Shown in pieces: positions 33,053 to 40,701 of a DNA stretch of 64,000 bases. A model generated the notes under the pieces. The model was not told where the DNA came from. It was given only the letters and a program-made list of their open reading frames with translations, and made no database searches. Every line of letters starts with the position of its first letter. Position 1 is the stretch's first letter. The translations under genes were made by a program, and so were the position numbers. The stretch comes from Pseudomonas sp. CCI4.2 (lineage in GTDB: Bacteria; Pseudomonadota; Gammaproteobacteria; Pseudomonadales; Pseudomonadaceae): contig NZ_CP133781.1 in assembly GCF_034350045.1 (NCBI RefSeq), positions 4,636,501 to 4,700,500 on the forward strand. The letters run 5' to 3'.

Positions 33053-33525
33053 AGCGCTGAGCCCCGTATCGGTCCGCTCAGGCGGCTGTCGCCTTTGATG
33101 CCTTTACCCATGCGCATGAACGTCCCGACCACATGAGCAATGGGTTGCTGTGGGTCATCTTGATAGGCAAACCCACGGGTAAAAATGACATCGCTGGTGA
33201 CCCGATAACATTGAGCAAATCCATAAACGTCTTTATTGGGTTCGGCCGAATGCATGTAATCGATACGCAGGTCGAGGGTTGGGCAGACCTCAAACTCAGG
33301 CAATACGCACAGGATGGCTATTCCACAGGTGCTGTCCATCAACGAGGTTAACGCACCGCCATGGATGACCCCGGTTTCAGGGTTTCCGACAATACTCAAG
33401 CTGTAAGGAAGGATCAGGGTCATACCATCGGCGTTCGCGCTGTGAACGCGCAGCCCCAGCACCTGACAATGCCTGAGCACCGAAACGAAACGCACTGCGC
33501 TATCGAAAATCGCATTTTCGCTCAT
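33049..33525 (-). CDS. PaaI-family thioesterase (first gene of pair)
   Basis: 158 residues from the ATG at 33525 (MSENAIFDSAVRFVSVLRH), preferred to a longer frame whose extra codons run into the divergent promoter region. Hotdog fold with GVIHGGALTSLMDSTCGIA, the active-site helix with the catalytic-type Asp. Translationally coupled to the next thioesterase gene. Its promoter region is shared with the divergent lipoprotein gene. Confidence 0.88.
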   Translation of the reverse strand: MSENAIFDSAVRFVSVLRHCQVLGLRVHSANADGMTLILPYSLSIVGNPETGVIHGGALTSLMDSTCGIAILCVLPEFEVCPTLDLRIDYMHSAEPNKDVYGFAQCYRVTSDVIFTRGFAYQDDPQQPIAHVVGTFMRMGKGIKGDSRLSGPIRGSAL

Positions 33526-33575
33526 CCGTTGATCTCTTGTTTTAGTGGACCCAGCATAGCCGCAGCGCAAAGCGG

Positions 33576-33605
33576 TTGACACGGCAACCTATAGATTTCT
33601 ATAGG
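33576..33605 (+). promoter_or_regulatory. Promoter with perfect inverted repeat before small lipoprotein
   Basis: TTGACA (33576-33581) and, 18 bp later, TATAGG (33600-33605). The spacer and -10 contain a perfect dyad, CCTATAGA (33588-33595), TT, TCTATAGG (33598-33605). A repressor binding there would cover the -10; no candidate regulator is adjacent. Confidence 0.55.
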
Positions 33606-33676
33606 AAATGTTGAACTTAATTTACCGAGCCACGCTCGAAAGGCCAGTAGATATGTTCAATAAGGAGAAAAACCCC

Positions 33677-33934
33677 ATGCGTAAATCTTTAGCTTTTGCC
33701 CTCATGCTCACTGCCACCGTCGCTTTGGCCGCTTGCGATAAATCCAGCGAGAACAAACAGCAAGAAGCCAACAAAGCAGCTCAGGAATCCCAGGATTCGA
33801 TGAGCAAGGCCCAAGACAAGGTCAATGACGCCGCCAAAGAAAGTCAACAGGCCGCTCAGAAAAATGCCGAAGCCGCTCAAGAGCGGACTAAAGAAGCTAA
33901 CTCTCAGGCGCCGGCGCCTACCACCACCAAATAA
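33677..33934 (+). CDS. Small Lpp-like coiled-coil lipoprotein
   Basis: 85 residues from the ATG at 33677, preceded by AAGGAG (33662-33667). The signal peptide MRKSLAFALMLTATVALAAC ends in a lipobox (LAAC, Cys20). The mature part is a charged, Ala/Gln-rich helix with heptad character (about 25-75) and a short PAPTTTK tail. Serine follows the Asp-Lys after the Cys; Asp at +2 would predict inner-membrane retention in E. coli rules. Function unknown; general envelope protein. Confidence 0.87.
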   Translation: MRKSLAFALMLTATVALAACDKSSENKQQEANKAAQESQDSMSKAQDKVNDAAKESQQAAQKNAEAAQERTKEANSQAPAPTTTK

Positions 33935-33957
33935 ACTGAGCCGCTCTCAGGATCATG

Positions 33958-33978
33958 AAGCCCGCCACCAGCGGGCTT
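33958..33978. terminator. Bidirectional terminator between lipoprotein and brnQ
   Basis: AAGCCCGC (33958-33965), loop CACCA, GCGGGCTT (33971-33978), in the 50-bp gap between two converging genes. Short T-rich tails only. Confidence 0.75.
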
Positions 33979-33984
33979 TATTCG

Positions 33985-35298
33985 TTAGGCCAGCGCTTCG
34001 CGGCGCTTACCCAGCAGGCGGTCGCAGACGAATGCACCGATCAACGTAATCACCGTTGGCACCAGCCATGCCAGGCCCTGCTCACTCAACGGCAAATGCG
34101 CCAGTTGGCTCGGTAATCCGTCCGCTAGCCCGGCGACTTTAAGGGCATCGATAATGCCAAACAGCAGAGACACCAGCATCACCGGCGCGACAATCAAACG
34201 CTGTGAATACCAGAAGTCTTTGCAGAAGCTCAGGGCCACCAGCACGATGCACGGCGGGTAGATCGCGGTCAGCACCGGGACTGAGAAGTGTATTAATTTA
34301 GTCAGGCCCAGGTTCGATATCAACAACGAAAAAACCGCCAGCATCAGCACCAGGGTTTTATAAGATAACGGCAGTACTGCGCTGAAATATTCGGCGCACG
34401 CGCAGGTCAGACCGACGGCGGTGACCAAGCACGCTAATGAAATCAGTACCGCAAGGAAACCGCTGCCCAACGAACCAAAGGTGTGCTGCACATAGGCGTG
34501 CAGCACCACCGCGCCGTTGCCCGCCCCCGCAGCAATCGCGTGACTGCCCGAGCCTAGGCGAAACAAACTGACGTAGACCAGCGCCAGCCCCACCCCGGCA
34601 ATCAGACCGGCAATAATGGCGTAGCGAGTGATCAACTGCGGTGAAGTGACCCCGCGCGAACGAATGGCATTGACGATGACAATGCCGAATACCAACGCGC
34701 CCAGGGTGTCCATGGTCAGGTAGCCGTTGATAAAACCTTGAGAAAAAGGCGCCGCCACGTAGGCCGGCTCCGCGACACCGACGTCCCCTGCCGGCAAAGC
34801 AAACGCCGCGATGCCCAACACGGCCAGCGCAAAGATCTTCATCGGCGCAAGAAACCGGCCAACCGTGTCAAGCAGTCGACCCGGATACAGCGAAACCCAA
34901 AATACCACGATGAAGTACACCAAGCTGTACAGGAACAACGCCAACGGACCGTCCCCGGTCAGTGGCGCAAGGCCGACTTCGAACGACACACTGGCTGTCC
35001 GTGGCGTGGCGAACAGTGGGCCTACCGCCAAGTAGCAGACTGCGGCGAGAATCCCGCCCGCAACTTTGCCGATTGGACTGCTCAACGCATCCATCGCGCC
35101 GCCTACTTTAGCCAGCGCAACTACGGTAATAACCGGAAGGCCCACCGCCGTAATCAGAAAACCCAGCGCCGCCAGCCAAACGTGTGGTCCGGCCTGAAGT
35201 CCGACGATGGGTGGGAAGATGATATTGCCAGCCCCAACAAACAGAGCAAAGGTCATAAAACCGAGTGCCAGGATGTCCTGACCTTTCAACACTTTCAT
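33985..35298 (-). CDS. brnQ: Branched-chain amino acid transporter BrnQ/BraB (LIVCS family)
   Basis: Sodium-coupled importer of Leu, Ile and Val. It has 437 residues from the ATG at 35298 (MKVLKGQDILALGFMTFALFVGAGNIIFPP), the standard length; an upstream GTG adds five residues. About 12 transmembrane helices are visible, and the N-terminal FVGAGNIIFPP motif is typical. Corresponds by synteny to braB of PAO1. It supplies leucine to the liu pathway at the left end of the window. Confidence 0.94.
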   Translation of the reverse strand: MKVLKGQDILALGFMTFALFVGAGNIIFPPIVGLQAGPHVWLAALGFLITAVGLPVITVVALAKVGGAMDALSSPIGKVAGGILAAVCYLAVGPLFATPRTASVSFEVGLAPLTGDGPLALFLYSLVYFIVVFWVSLYPGRLLDTVGRFLAPMKIFALAVLGIAAFALPAGDVGVAEPAYVAAPFSQGFINGYLTMDTLGALVFGIVIVNAIRSRGVTSPQLITRYAIIAGLIAGVGLALVYVSLFRLGSGSHAIAAGAGNGAVVLHAYVQHTFGSLGSGFLAVLISLACLVTAVGLTCACAEYFSAVLPLSYKTLVLMLAVFSLLISNLGLTKLIHFSVPVLTAIYPPCIVLVALSFCKDFWYSQRLIVAPVMLVSLLFGIIDALKVAGLADGLPSQLAHLPLSEQGLAWLVPTVITLIGAFVCDRLLGKRREALA

Positions 35299-35575
35299 TA
35301 CGGGGAATACCACATTGCTGGATCGGGGCGATACAAAGCGGCGACTAGCCTAACGAATTAGCGTGTCCGTCGCACCATTAAGGGGCAAATAGTCCCATTT
35401 ACGACAGCAAGCGTCGCATACGGATAACATTAATAGCGTGGCCAACGAATTACGCGAATTTCGATACGGTGCTCAAACCCGTAGATCTGCGTCACCCACA
35501 ATTATCAAAACCTAAAACGCACAAAGGCCACCCGAAGGTGGCCTTTGCTGGTTGTTGCGTCAGTTCAGCAGAAGC
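35299..35575. other. Intergenic gap between brnQ and sucD
   Basis: 277 bp: the brnQ upstream region (35299-35520) with no clear promoter recognised, and the sucCD terminator at 35523-35546. No gene is seen. Confidence 0.6.
35523..35546 (-). terminator. Rho-independent terminator of sucCD
   Basis: AAAGGCCACC (35523-35532), loop CGAA, GGTGGCCTTT (35537-35546): a 10-bp stem, 30 bp after the sucD stop on the minus strand. The stem's A run supplies part of the T tail. Confidence 0.85.
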
Positions 35576-36457
35576 TTACTTGACAGCCCAACCGGTCAGC
35601 TCAGCCAAAGCCTTGCCGATGTCTGCCAGAGAACGCACGGTTTTAACGCCAGCGTCTTCCAGTGCAGCGAATTTCTCGTCTGCAGTACCTTTGCCGCCGG
35701 AGATGATTGCGCCAGCATGGCCCATGCGCTTGCCCGCAGGGGCAGTCACACCAGCGATGTAGGAAACAACCGGCTTGGTCACGTGTGCCTTGATGTAGGC
35801 AGCCGCTTCTTCTTCAGCCGAACCGCCAATTTCACCGATCATGACGATCGCTTCAGTCTTCGGGTCTTCCTGGAACAGTTTCAGGATGTCGATGAAGTTC
35901 GAGCCTGGGATCGGGTCACCGCCGATGCCAACACAGGTCGACTGGCCGAAACCGGCGTCAGTCGTCTGCTTCACAGCTTCGTAAGTCAGAGTGCCAGAAC
36001 GCGACACGATACCGACTTTACCTGGCAAGTGAATGTGACCTGGCATGATGCCGATCTTGCATTCACCCGGAGTGATCACGCCTGGGCAGTTAGGCCCAAT
36101 CAGAATCACGCCCAGTTCGTCGCACTTGACCTTGGCATCCAGCATGTCCAGGGTAGGAATGCCTTCGGTGATGCACACGATCAGCTTGATGCCACCGAAC
36201 GCCGCTTCAAGGATGGAATCCTTGCAAAAAGGAGCTGGAACGTAGATCACGCTGGCGGTTGCGCCAGTTTGTGCCACAGCGTCTTTCACGGTGTTGAACA
36301 CTGGTAGACCCAGGTGCTCAGTGCCGCCTTTGCCCGGAGTGACACCACCGACCATCTTGGTGCCGTACTCAATGGCTTGCTGGGTGTGGAAACTACCTTG
36401 CGAACCGGTAATACCCTGGCAGATAACTTTTGTGTCTTTATTGATCAGGACGCTCAT
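35576..36457 (-). CDS. sucD: Succinyl-CoA synthetase alpha subunit
   Basis: TCA-cycle enzyme that forms succinate and GTP/ATP from succinyl-CoA. It has 293 residues, full length. The Rossmann start (VICQGITGSQGSFHTQQAI), the GPNCPGVITPGE segment and the phospho-histidine motif GKRMGHAGAI near residue 250 are clear. The start overlaps the sucC stop by one base (TAATG). Confidence 0.97.
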   Translation of the reverse strand: MSVLINKDTKVICQGITGSQGSFHTQQAIEYGTKMVGGVTPGKGGTEHLGLPVFNTVKDAVAQTGATASVIYVPAPFCKDSILEAAFGGIKLIVCITEGIPTLDMLDAKVKCDELGVILIGPNCPGVITPGECKIGIMPGHIHLPGKVGIVSRSGTLTYEAVKQTTDAGFGQSTCVGIGGDPIPGSNFIDILKLFQEDPKTEAIVMIGEIGGSAEEEAAAYIKAHVTKPVVSYIAGVTAPAGKRMGHAGAIISGGKGTADEKFAALEDAGVKTVRSLADIGKALAELTGWAVK

Positions 36458-37623
36458 TATTTGCCCTCCGCAGCTTTGACAACTTGTTGAGCAGCGTCGG
36501 TCAAGCTGGTAGCAGCGATGATGTTCAAGCCGCTTTCTGCCAGTACTTTAGCGCCCAGTTCAGCGTTGTTACCTTCAAGGCGCACAACAACCGGGATTTT
36601 CACGCCAACTTCTTTCACTGCACCGATGATGCCTTCGGCAATCATGTCGCAGCGAACGATGCCGCCGAAGATGTTAACCAATACTGCCGCGACGTTAGTG
36701 TCTGACAGAATGATTTTGAACGCTTCAGTAACGCGTTCTTTGGTAGCACCACCGCCCACGTCGAGGAAGTTCGCTGGTTTGCCGCCATGCAGATTGACGA
36801 TGTCCATGGTACCCATGGCCAAGCCAGCACCGTTGACCATGCAACCGATGTTGCCTTCCAGCGCTACGTAGTTCAGTTCGAACTTGGCAGCGTGCGCTTC
36901 ACGCGGATCGTCTTGCGACGGATCGTGGAAAGTTTTCAGCTTAGGCTGACGGTACATCGCGTTAGCGTCGATGTTCAGTTTGGCATCAAGGCAGTGCAGA
37001 TCGCCGTCAGCTTTGATGACCAATGGATTCACTTCCAGCAAAGCCAGGTCGTGATCCTTGAACAGTTTCGCCAGGCCAACGAAAATTTTCGCGAACTGAG
37101 TAACTTGCTTACCTTCCAGACCCAACTGGAAAGCCAACTCGCGACCTTGGAATGGCTGAGCGCCAACCAGTGGATCGATCGTGGCTTTGAGGATCTTCTC
37201 TGGTGTGTCGTGAGCGATTTTCTCGATGTCCACGCCACCTTCGGTGGAAGCCATGAACACGATACGACGGCTCGAACGATCCACTACAGCGCCAAGGTAA
37301 AGCTCTTTAGCGATGTCGGTGCAGGACTCGACCAGGATTTTGGTGACTGGCTGACCATTTGCATCGGTCTGGTAAGTCACAAGACGCTTGCCCAACCACT
37401 GTTGAGCGAATGCTGCTGCGTCTTCTTTGCTGCGAACCAGCTTAACGCCGCCCGCTTTACCGCGACCGCCAGCGTGAACCTGTGCTTTGACGACCCATTC
37501 GGTACCGCCAATTTTGTCGCAAGCTTCTGCTGCAGCTTCCGGGGTGTCTACAGCGTAGCCTTTGGATACTGGCAGGCCGTATTCAGCGAACAGCTGCTTA
37601 CCCTGATACTCGTGGAGATTCAT
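36457..37623 (-). CDS. sucC: Succinyl-CoA synthetase beta subunit
   Basis: 388 residues from the ATG at 37623 (MNLHEYQGKQLFAEYG), identical in length to the E. coli protein; a longer frame is unsupported. ATP-grasp domain (about 1-230, KAQVHAGGRGKAGGVKL) and C-terminal ligase domain (GGGATKERVTEAFK; LVNIFGGIVRCDMIAEGII). Coupled to sucD. Separated from lpdG by 212 bp, which could hold its own promoter. Confidence 0.97.
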   Translation of the reverse strand: MNLHEYQGKQLFAEYGLPVSKGYAVDTPEAAAEACDKIGGTEWVVKAQVHAGGRGKAGGVKLVRSKEDAAAFAQQWLGKRLVTYQTDANGQPVTKILVESCTDIAKELYLGAVVDRSSRRIVFMASTEGGVDIEKIAHDTPEKILKATIDPLVGAQPFQGRELAFQLGLEGKQVTQFAKIFVGLAKLFKDHDLALLEVNPLVIKADGDLHCLDAKLNIDANAMYRQPKLKTFHDPSQDDPREAHAAKFELNYVALEGNIGCMVNGAGLAMGTMDIVNLHGGKPANFLDVGGGATKERVTEAFKIILSDTNVAAVLVNIFGGIVRCDMIAEGIIGAVKEVGVKIPVVVRLEGNNAELGAKVLAESGLNIIAATSLTDAAQQVVKAAEGK

Positions 37624-37835
37624 GCTTATTACCGTCTTCGTTAGTACTGCGCATTCGGTGCCGCACTTATAAAAGTGGCGCACCACCTGTGACTGACTCC
37701 AGGTGACCTCAGGAATGTGCCGAACATGAGTTCTGAACGTTCCTGAATTCGCCTTATGAGGTCTGGTCCAGCGGACATTCCGCGGTGAGTCTTGCTCGCA
37801 AGACCCACGACGGGCAGTCCGCCGTGGTTTCCTTT

Positions 37836-39272
37836 TTAACGTTTTTTCTTATTCTGGATGTGGATGGCGTGGCCATTCACAGCCAATGCGGCTTCGTGTA
37901 GAGCTTCGGACAGGGTCGGGTGAGAGAAAACCATCATCCCGATATCTTCGGCACTGGTACCGAATTCCATACCGATTGCGCCTTGCTGTACCAGCTCGGC
38001 AGCGCCTGGACCAATAACGTGAACGCCCAAAACGCGGTCAGTCTTGGCGTCAGCGATAACTTTGACGAAACCACCGGTGTCGTTGGCAGCCATGGCACGG
38101 CCACTGGCAGCGAACGGGAAGACGCCGACATTAACTTCAACGCCTTCAGCCTTCAAGGTCTGTTCGGTTTTACCCACCCATGCAATTTCAGGGTGAGTGT
38201 AGATAACCGATGGAATCAGGTCGTAGTTCATCTGGGTTTTGTGACCCTTGATGCGCTCGACAACCATGATGCCCTCTTCCGAGGCTTTGTGCGCCAGCAT
38301 CAGACCACGAACCACGTCACCAATGGCGTAAACGCCTGGAACGCTGGTTTCGCACTGATCGTTGACGAAGATGAAACCACGTTCGTCAAGGTTCACGCCA
38401 CTGTCGGAAGCCAGCAATTCGGTGGTCACCGGACGACGGCCCACGGAAACGATCAAACGGTCAAACGTGATGGTTTGCTCGCCGGTCGAATCAGTGTAGG
38501 TCACAACGACTTCTTCGCCGTTGACCTTCGAGCCGGTCACGCGAGCACCGAGTTTGATGTCCAGACCTTGCTTGGTGAAGGTCTTCAACGCTTCTTTGGA
38601 GACAGCTTCATCAGCGGCTGGAATGAATTTTTCCAGTGCTTCCAGAACCGTAACCTGTGCGCCAAGACGTGCCCAGACCGAACCCAATTCCAGGCCAATC
38701 ACACCAGCGCCAATCACGCCAAGACGTTTTGGAACTTGCTGGAATTCAAGAGCGCCCGTCGAATCGACGATCACGTTGTTATCAACCGGAGCCGGCGGAA
38801 TGTCGATCGGACGTGAGCCAGAAGCCAGAATCACGTGGTCCGCTTCGATCACTTCAACCGTGCCATCAGGCTTGGTCAATTCAACTTTCTTGCCGGCCAG
38901 CAACTTGCCGTGACCTTGCAGGGAAGTCACGCCATTGGCTTTGAACAGGCTGGCTACGCCGCCGGTCAGGCCTTTGACGATGGTAGCTTTGCGGCCGATC
39001 ATTGCAGCCACATCCATGGTGACTTCAGACGTCGAAATACCGTGGATTTTGAAGCCGTTTTTAGCTTCGTAGAACTTCCAGGAGCTGTCCAGCAGCGCCT
39101 TGGATGGAATGCAACCAACGTTCAGGCACGTGCCGCCGAGGGCCAGCTTGCCCTCTTTGTCCTGATACTTTTCGATGCAAGCCGTCTTAAGACCAAGTTG
39201 CGCAGCCTTGATAGCAGCAACATAGCCACCAGGGCCCGCGCCAATCACTACTACGTCAAATTTCTGGGACAT
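37836..39272 (-). CDS. lpdG: Dihydrolipoyl dehydrogenase, E3 of 2-oxoglutarate dehydrogenase
   Basis: Reoxidises the lipoyl group of SucB with FAD and NAD+. It has 478 residues. The FAD-binding GAGPGGYVAAIKAAQLG (residues 11-27), the redox disulphide Cys49-Cys54 in GGTCLNVGCIPSKALL, the NAD-binding GAGVIGLELGSVWARLG and the C-terminal His-Glu motif HPTLSEALHEAA are visible. Third gene of the suc block, by position lpdG of Pseudomonas. Confidence 0.96.
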   Translation of the reverse strand: MSQKFDVVVIGAGPGGYVAAIKAAQLGLKTACIEKYQDKEGKLALGGTCLNVGCIPSKALLDSSWKFYEAKNGFKIHGISTSEVTMDVAAMIGRKATIVKGLTGGVASLFKANGVTSLQGHGKLLAGKKVELTKPDGTVEVIEADHVILASGSRPIDIPPAPVDNNVIVDSTGALEFQQVPKRLGVIGAGVIGLELGSVWARLGAQVTVLEALEKFIPAADEAVSKEALKTFTKQGLDIKLGARVTGSKVNGEEVVVTYTDSTGEQTITFDRLIVSVGRRPVTTELLASDSGVNLDERGFIFVNDQCETSVPGVYAIGDVVRGLMLAHKASEEGIMVVERIKGHKTQMNYDLIPSVIYTHPEIAWVGKTEQTLKAEGVEVNVGVFPFAASGRAMAANDTGGFVKVIADAKTDRVLGVHVIGPGAAELVQQGAIGMEFGTSAEDIGMMVFSHPTLSEALHEAALAVNGHAIHIQNKKKR

Positions 39273-39441
39273 AAAAAAGAGTTCCTCTTTAGCTGCAAGC
39301 TTTCAAGCTACACGCCGCAAGCTGGTCTGCGATAAATTACAGACGAGCTTGCGACCTGTTCATTTAGGTGTCCGCGCTACAAGCCACAACGCAGGCTGCT
39401 TTTACTTGCAGCTTGACGCTAGAAACTTATAGCGATTCCCG
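39273..39441. repeat. Repeat-rich lpdG-sucB spacer
   Basis: 169 bp with several short inverted and direct copies of AGCTGCAAGC/GCTTGCAGCT type words (e.g. 39291-39330 and 39411-39417). Such Pseudomonas-type repeats fold strongly and may modulate expression between sucB and lpdG. No gene. Confidence 0.5.
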
Positions 39442-40659
39442 TTAGATATCCAGCAGCAGGCGAGCGGGATCTTCCAGCAAGTCTTTGATGGTCACCAGGA
39501 AGGTCACTGCTTCTTTGCCGTCGATCAAACGGTGATCGTACGAGAGTGCCAGGTACATCATTGGCAAGATCACGACTTCGCCTTTGACCGCCATTGGACG
39601 TTCCTGGATTTTGTGCATGCCCAGGATAGCCGCTTGTGGCGGGTTAACGATTGGCGTGGACAACAGCGAACCGAAGGTACCACCGTTGGAGATGGTGAAG
39701 GAACCGCCGGTCATGTCATCCATGGTCAGCTTGCCGTCTTTGGCTTTTTTGCCGAAAGCAGCAATGCCGCCTTCGATTTCAGCCAGGCTCATCAGCTCAG
39801 CGTTACGCAGAACCGGAACCACCAAACCGCGATCACTCGACACGGCAACGCCGACGTCTGAATAGCCGTGGTAGACGATGTCGGTGCCGTCGATGGAAGC
39901 ATTGACCGCCGGGTAGCGTTTCAGCGCTTCGGTGGCCGCTTTCACGAAGAACGACATGAAGCCCAGGCGTACGCCGTTGTGGGACTTCTCAAACAGGTCC
40001 TTGTACTTCGAACGCAGCTCCATGATCGGCTTCATGTTGACTTCGTTGAACGTGGTCAGCATCGCCATGTTCGACTGAGCTTCAACCAGACGCTCGGCAA
40101 CCTTGGCACGCAGGCGGGTCATCGGAACACGTTTTTCAACGCGATCACCGGCGGCAAAAACAGGCGCGGCCGCAGCCGCTTTAACCGGTGCAGGAGCAGC
40201 GGCAGGCGCGGATTTCTTCGCGTCTACAGCAGCAACAACGTCTTCCTTGGTAACGCGACCGTCTTTACCGGTGCCTTTAACGCTGGCCAGATTGATGCCA
40301 TTTTCTTCAGCCAGCTTGCGCGCGGCAGGTGCAGCAATTGCATCTTCATCGCCAGCGGTAGGCGCTGCTGCAGGAGCAGAAGCGGCCTGAGCCGGTGCAG
40401 CAGCGGCAGCAACAGCGGCGCCAACCGCTTCAAGCGTGCCCAGCAATTCATCGGAGAGAACGGTGTCGCCTTCGTTTTTAACGATGGAGCCCATCACGCC
40501 GTCAGCGGTAGCCAGAACTTCAAGCACCACCTTGTCGGTTTCGATGTCGACGATCAGATCGTCACGCTTGACGGCATCCCCAGGCTTTTTGTGCCAGGTA
40601 GCAACGGTACCGTCGGCAACCGATTCCGGGAAAGTGGGGGCTTTGATTTCGATAGCCAT
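39442..40659 (-). CDS. sucB: Dihydrolipoyllysine succinyltransferase (E2 of 2-oxoglutarate dehydrogenase)
   Basis: 405 residues. Lipoyl domain with the modified Lys43 in DIETDKVVLEV; an Ala/Pro-rich linker (about 78-110); the peripheral-subunit binding domain (about 112-147, APAARKLAEENGINLASVKG); a second Ala-rich linker; and the acyltransferase core with catalytic His376 in SYDHRLIDG. The start is 42 bp after the sucA stop. Confidence 0.97.
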   Translation of the reverse strand: MAIEIKAPTFPESVADGTVATWHKKPGDAVKRDDLIVDIETDKVVLEVLATADGVMGSIVKNEGDTVLSDELLGTLEAVGAAVAAAAAPAQAASAPAAAPTAGDEDAIAAPAARKLAEENGINLASVKGTGKDGRVTKEDVVAAVDAKKSAPAAAPAPVKAAAAAPVFAAGDRVEKRVPMTRLRAKVAERLVEAQSNMAMLTTFNEVNMKPIMELRSKYKDLFEKSHNGVRLGFMSFFVKAATEALKRYPAVNASIDGTDIVYHGYSDVGVAVSSDRGLVVPVLRNAELMSLAEIEGGIAAFGKKAKDGKLTMDDMTGGSFTISNGGTFGSLLSTPIVNPPQAAILGMHKIQERPMAVKGEVVILPMMYLALSYDHRLIDGKEAVTFLVTIKDLLEDPARLLLDI

Positions 40660-40701
40660 TATCTGTGGTTCCTTAAATTCGGTTTCTGATGCACGAAGGC
40701 G

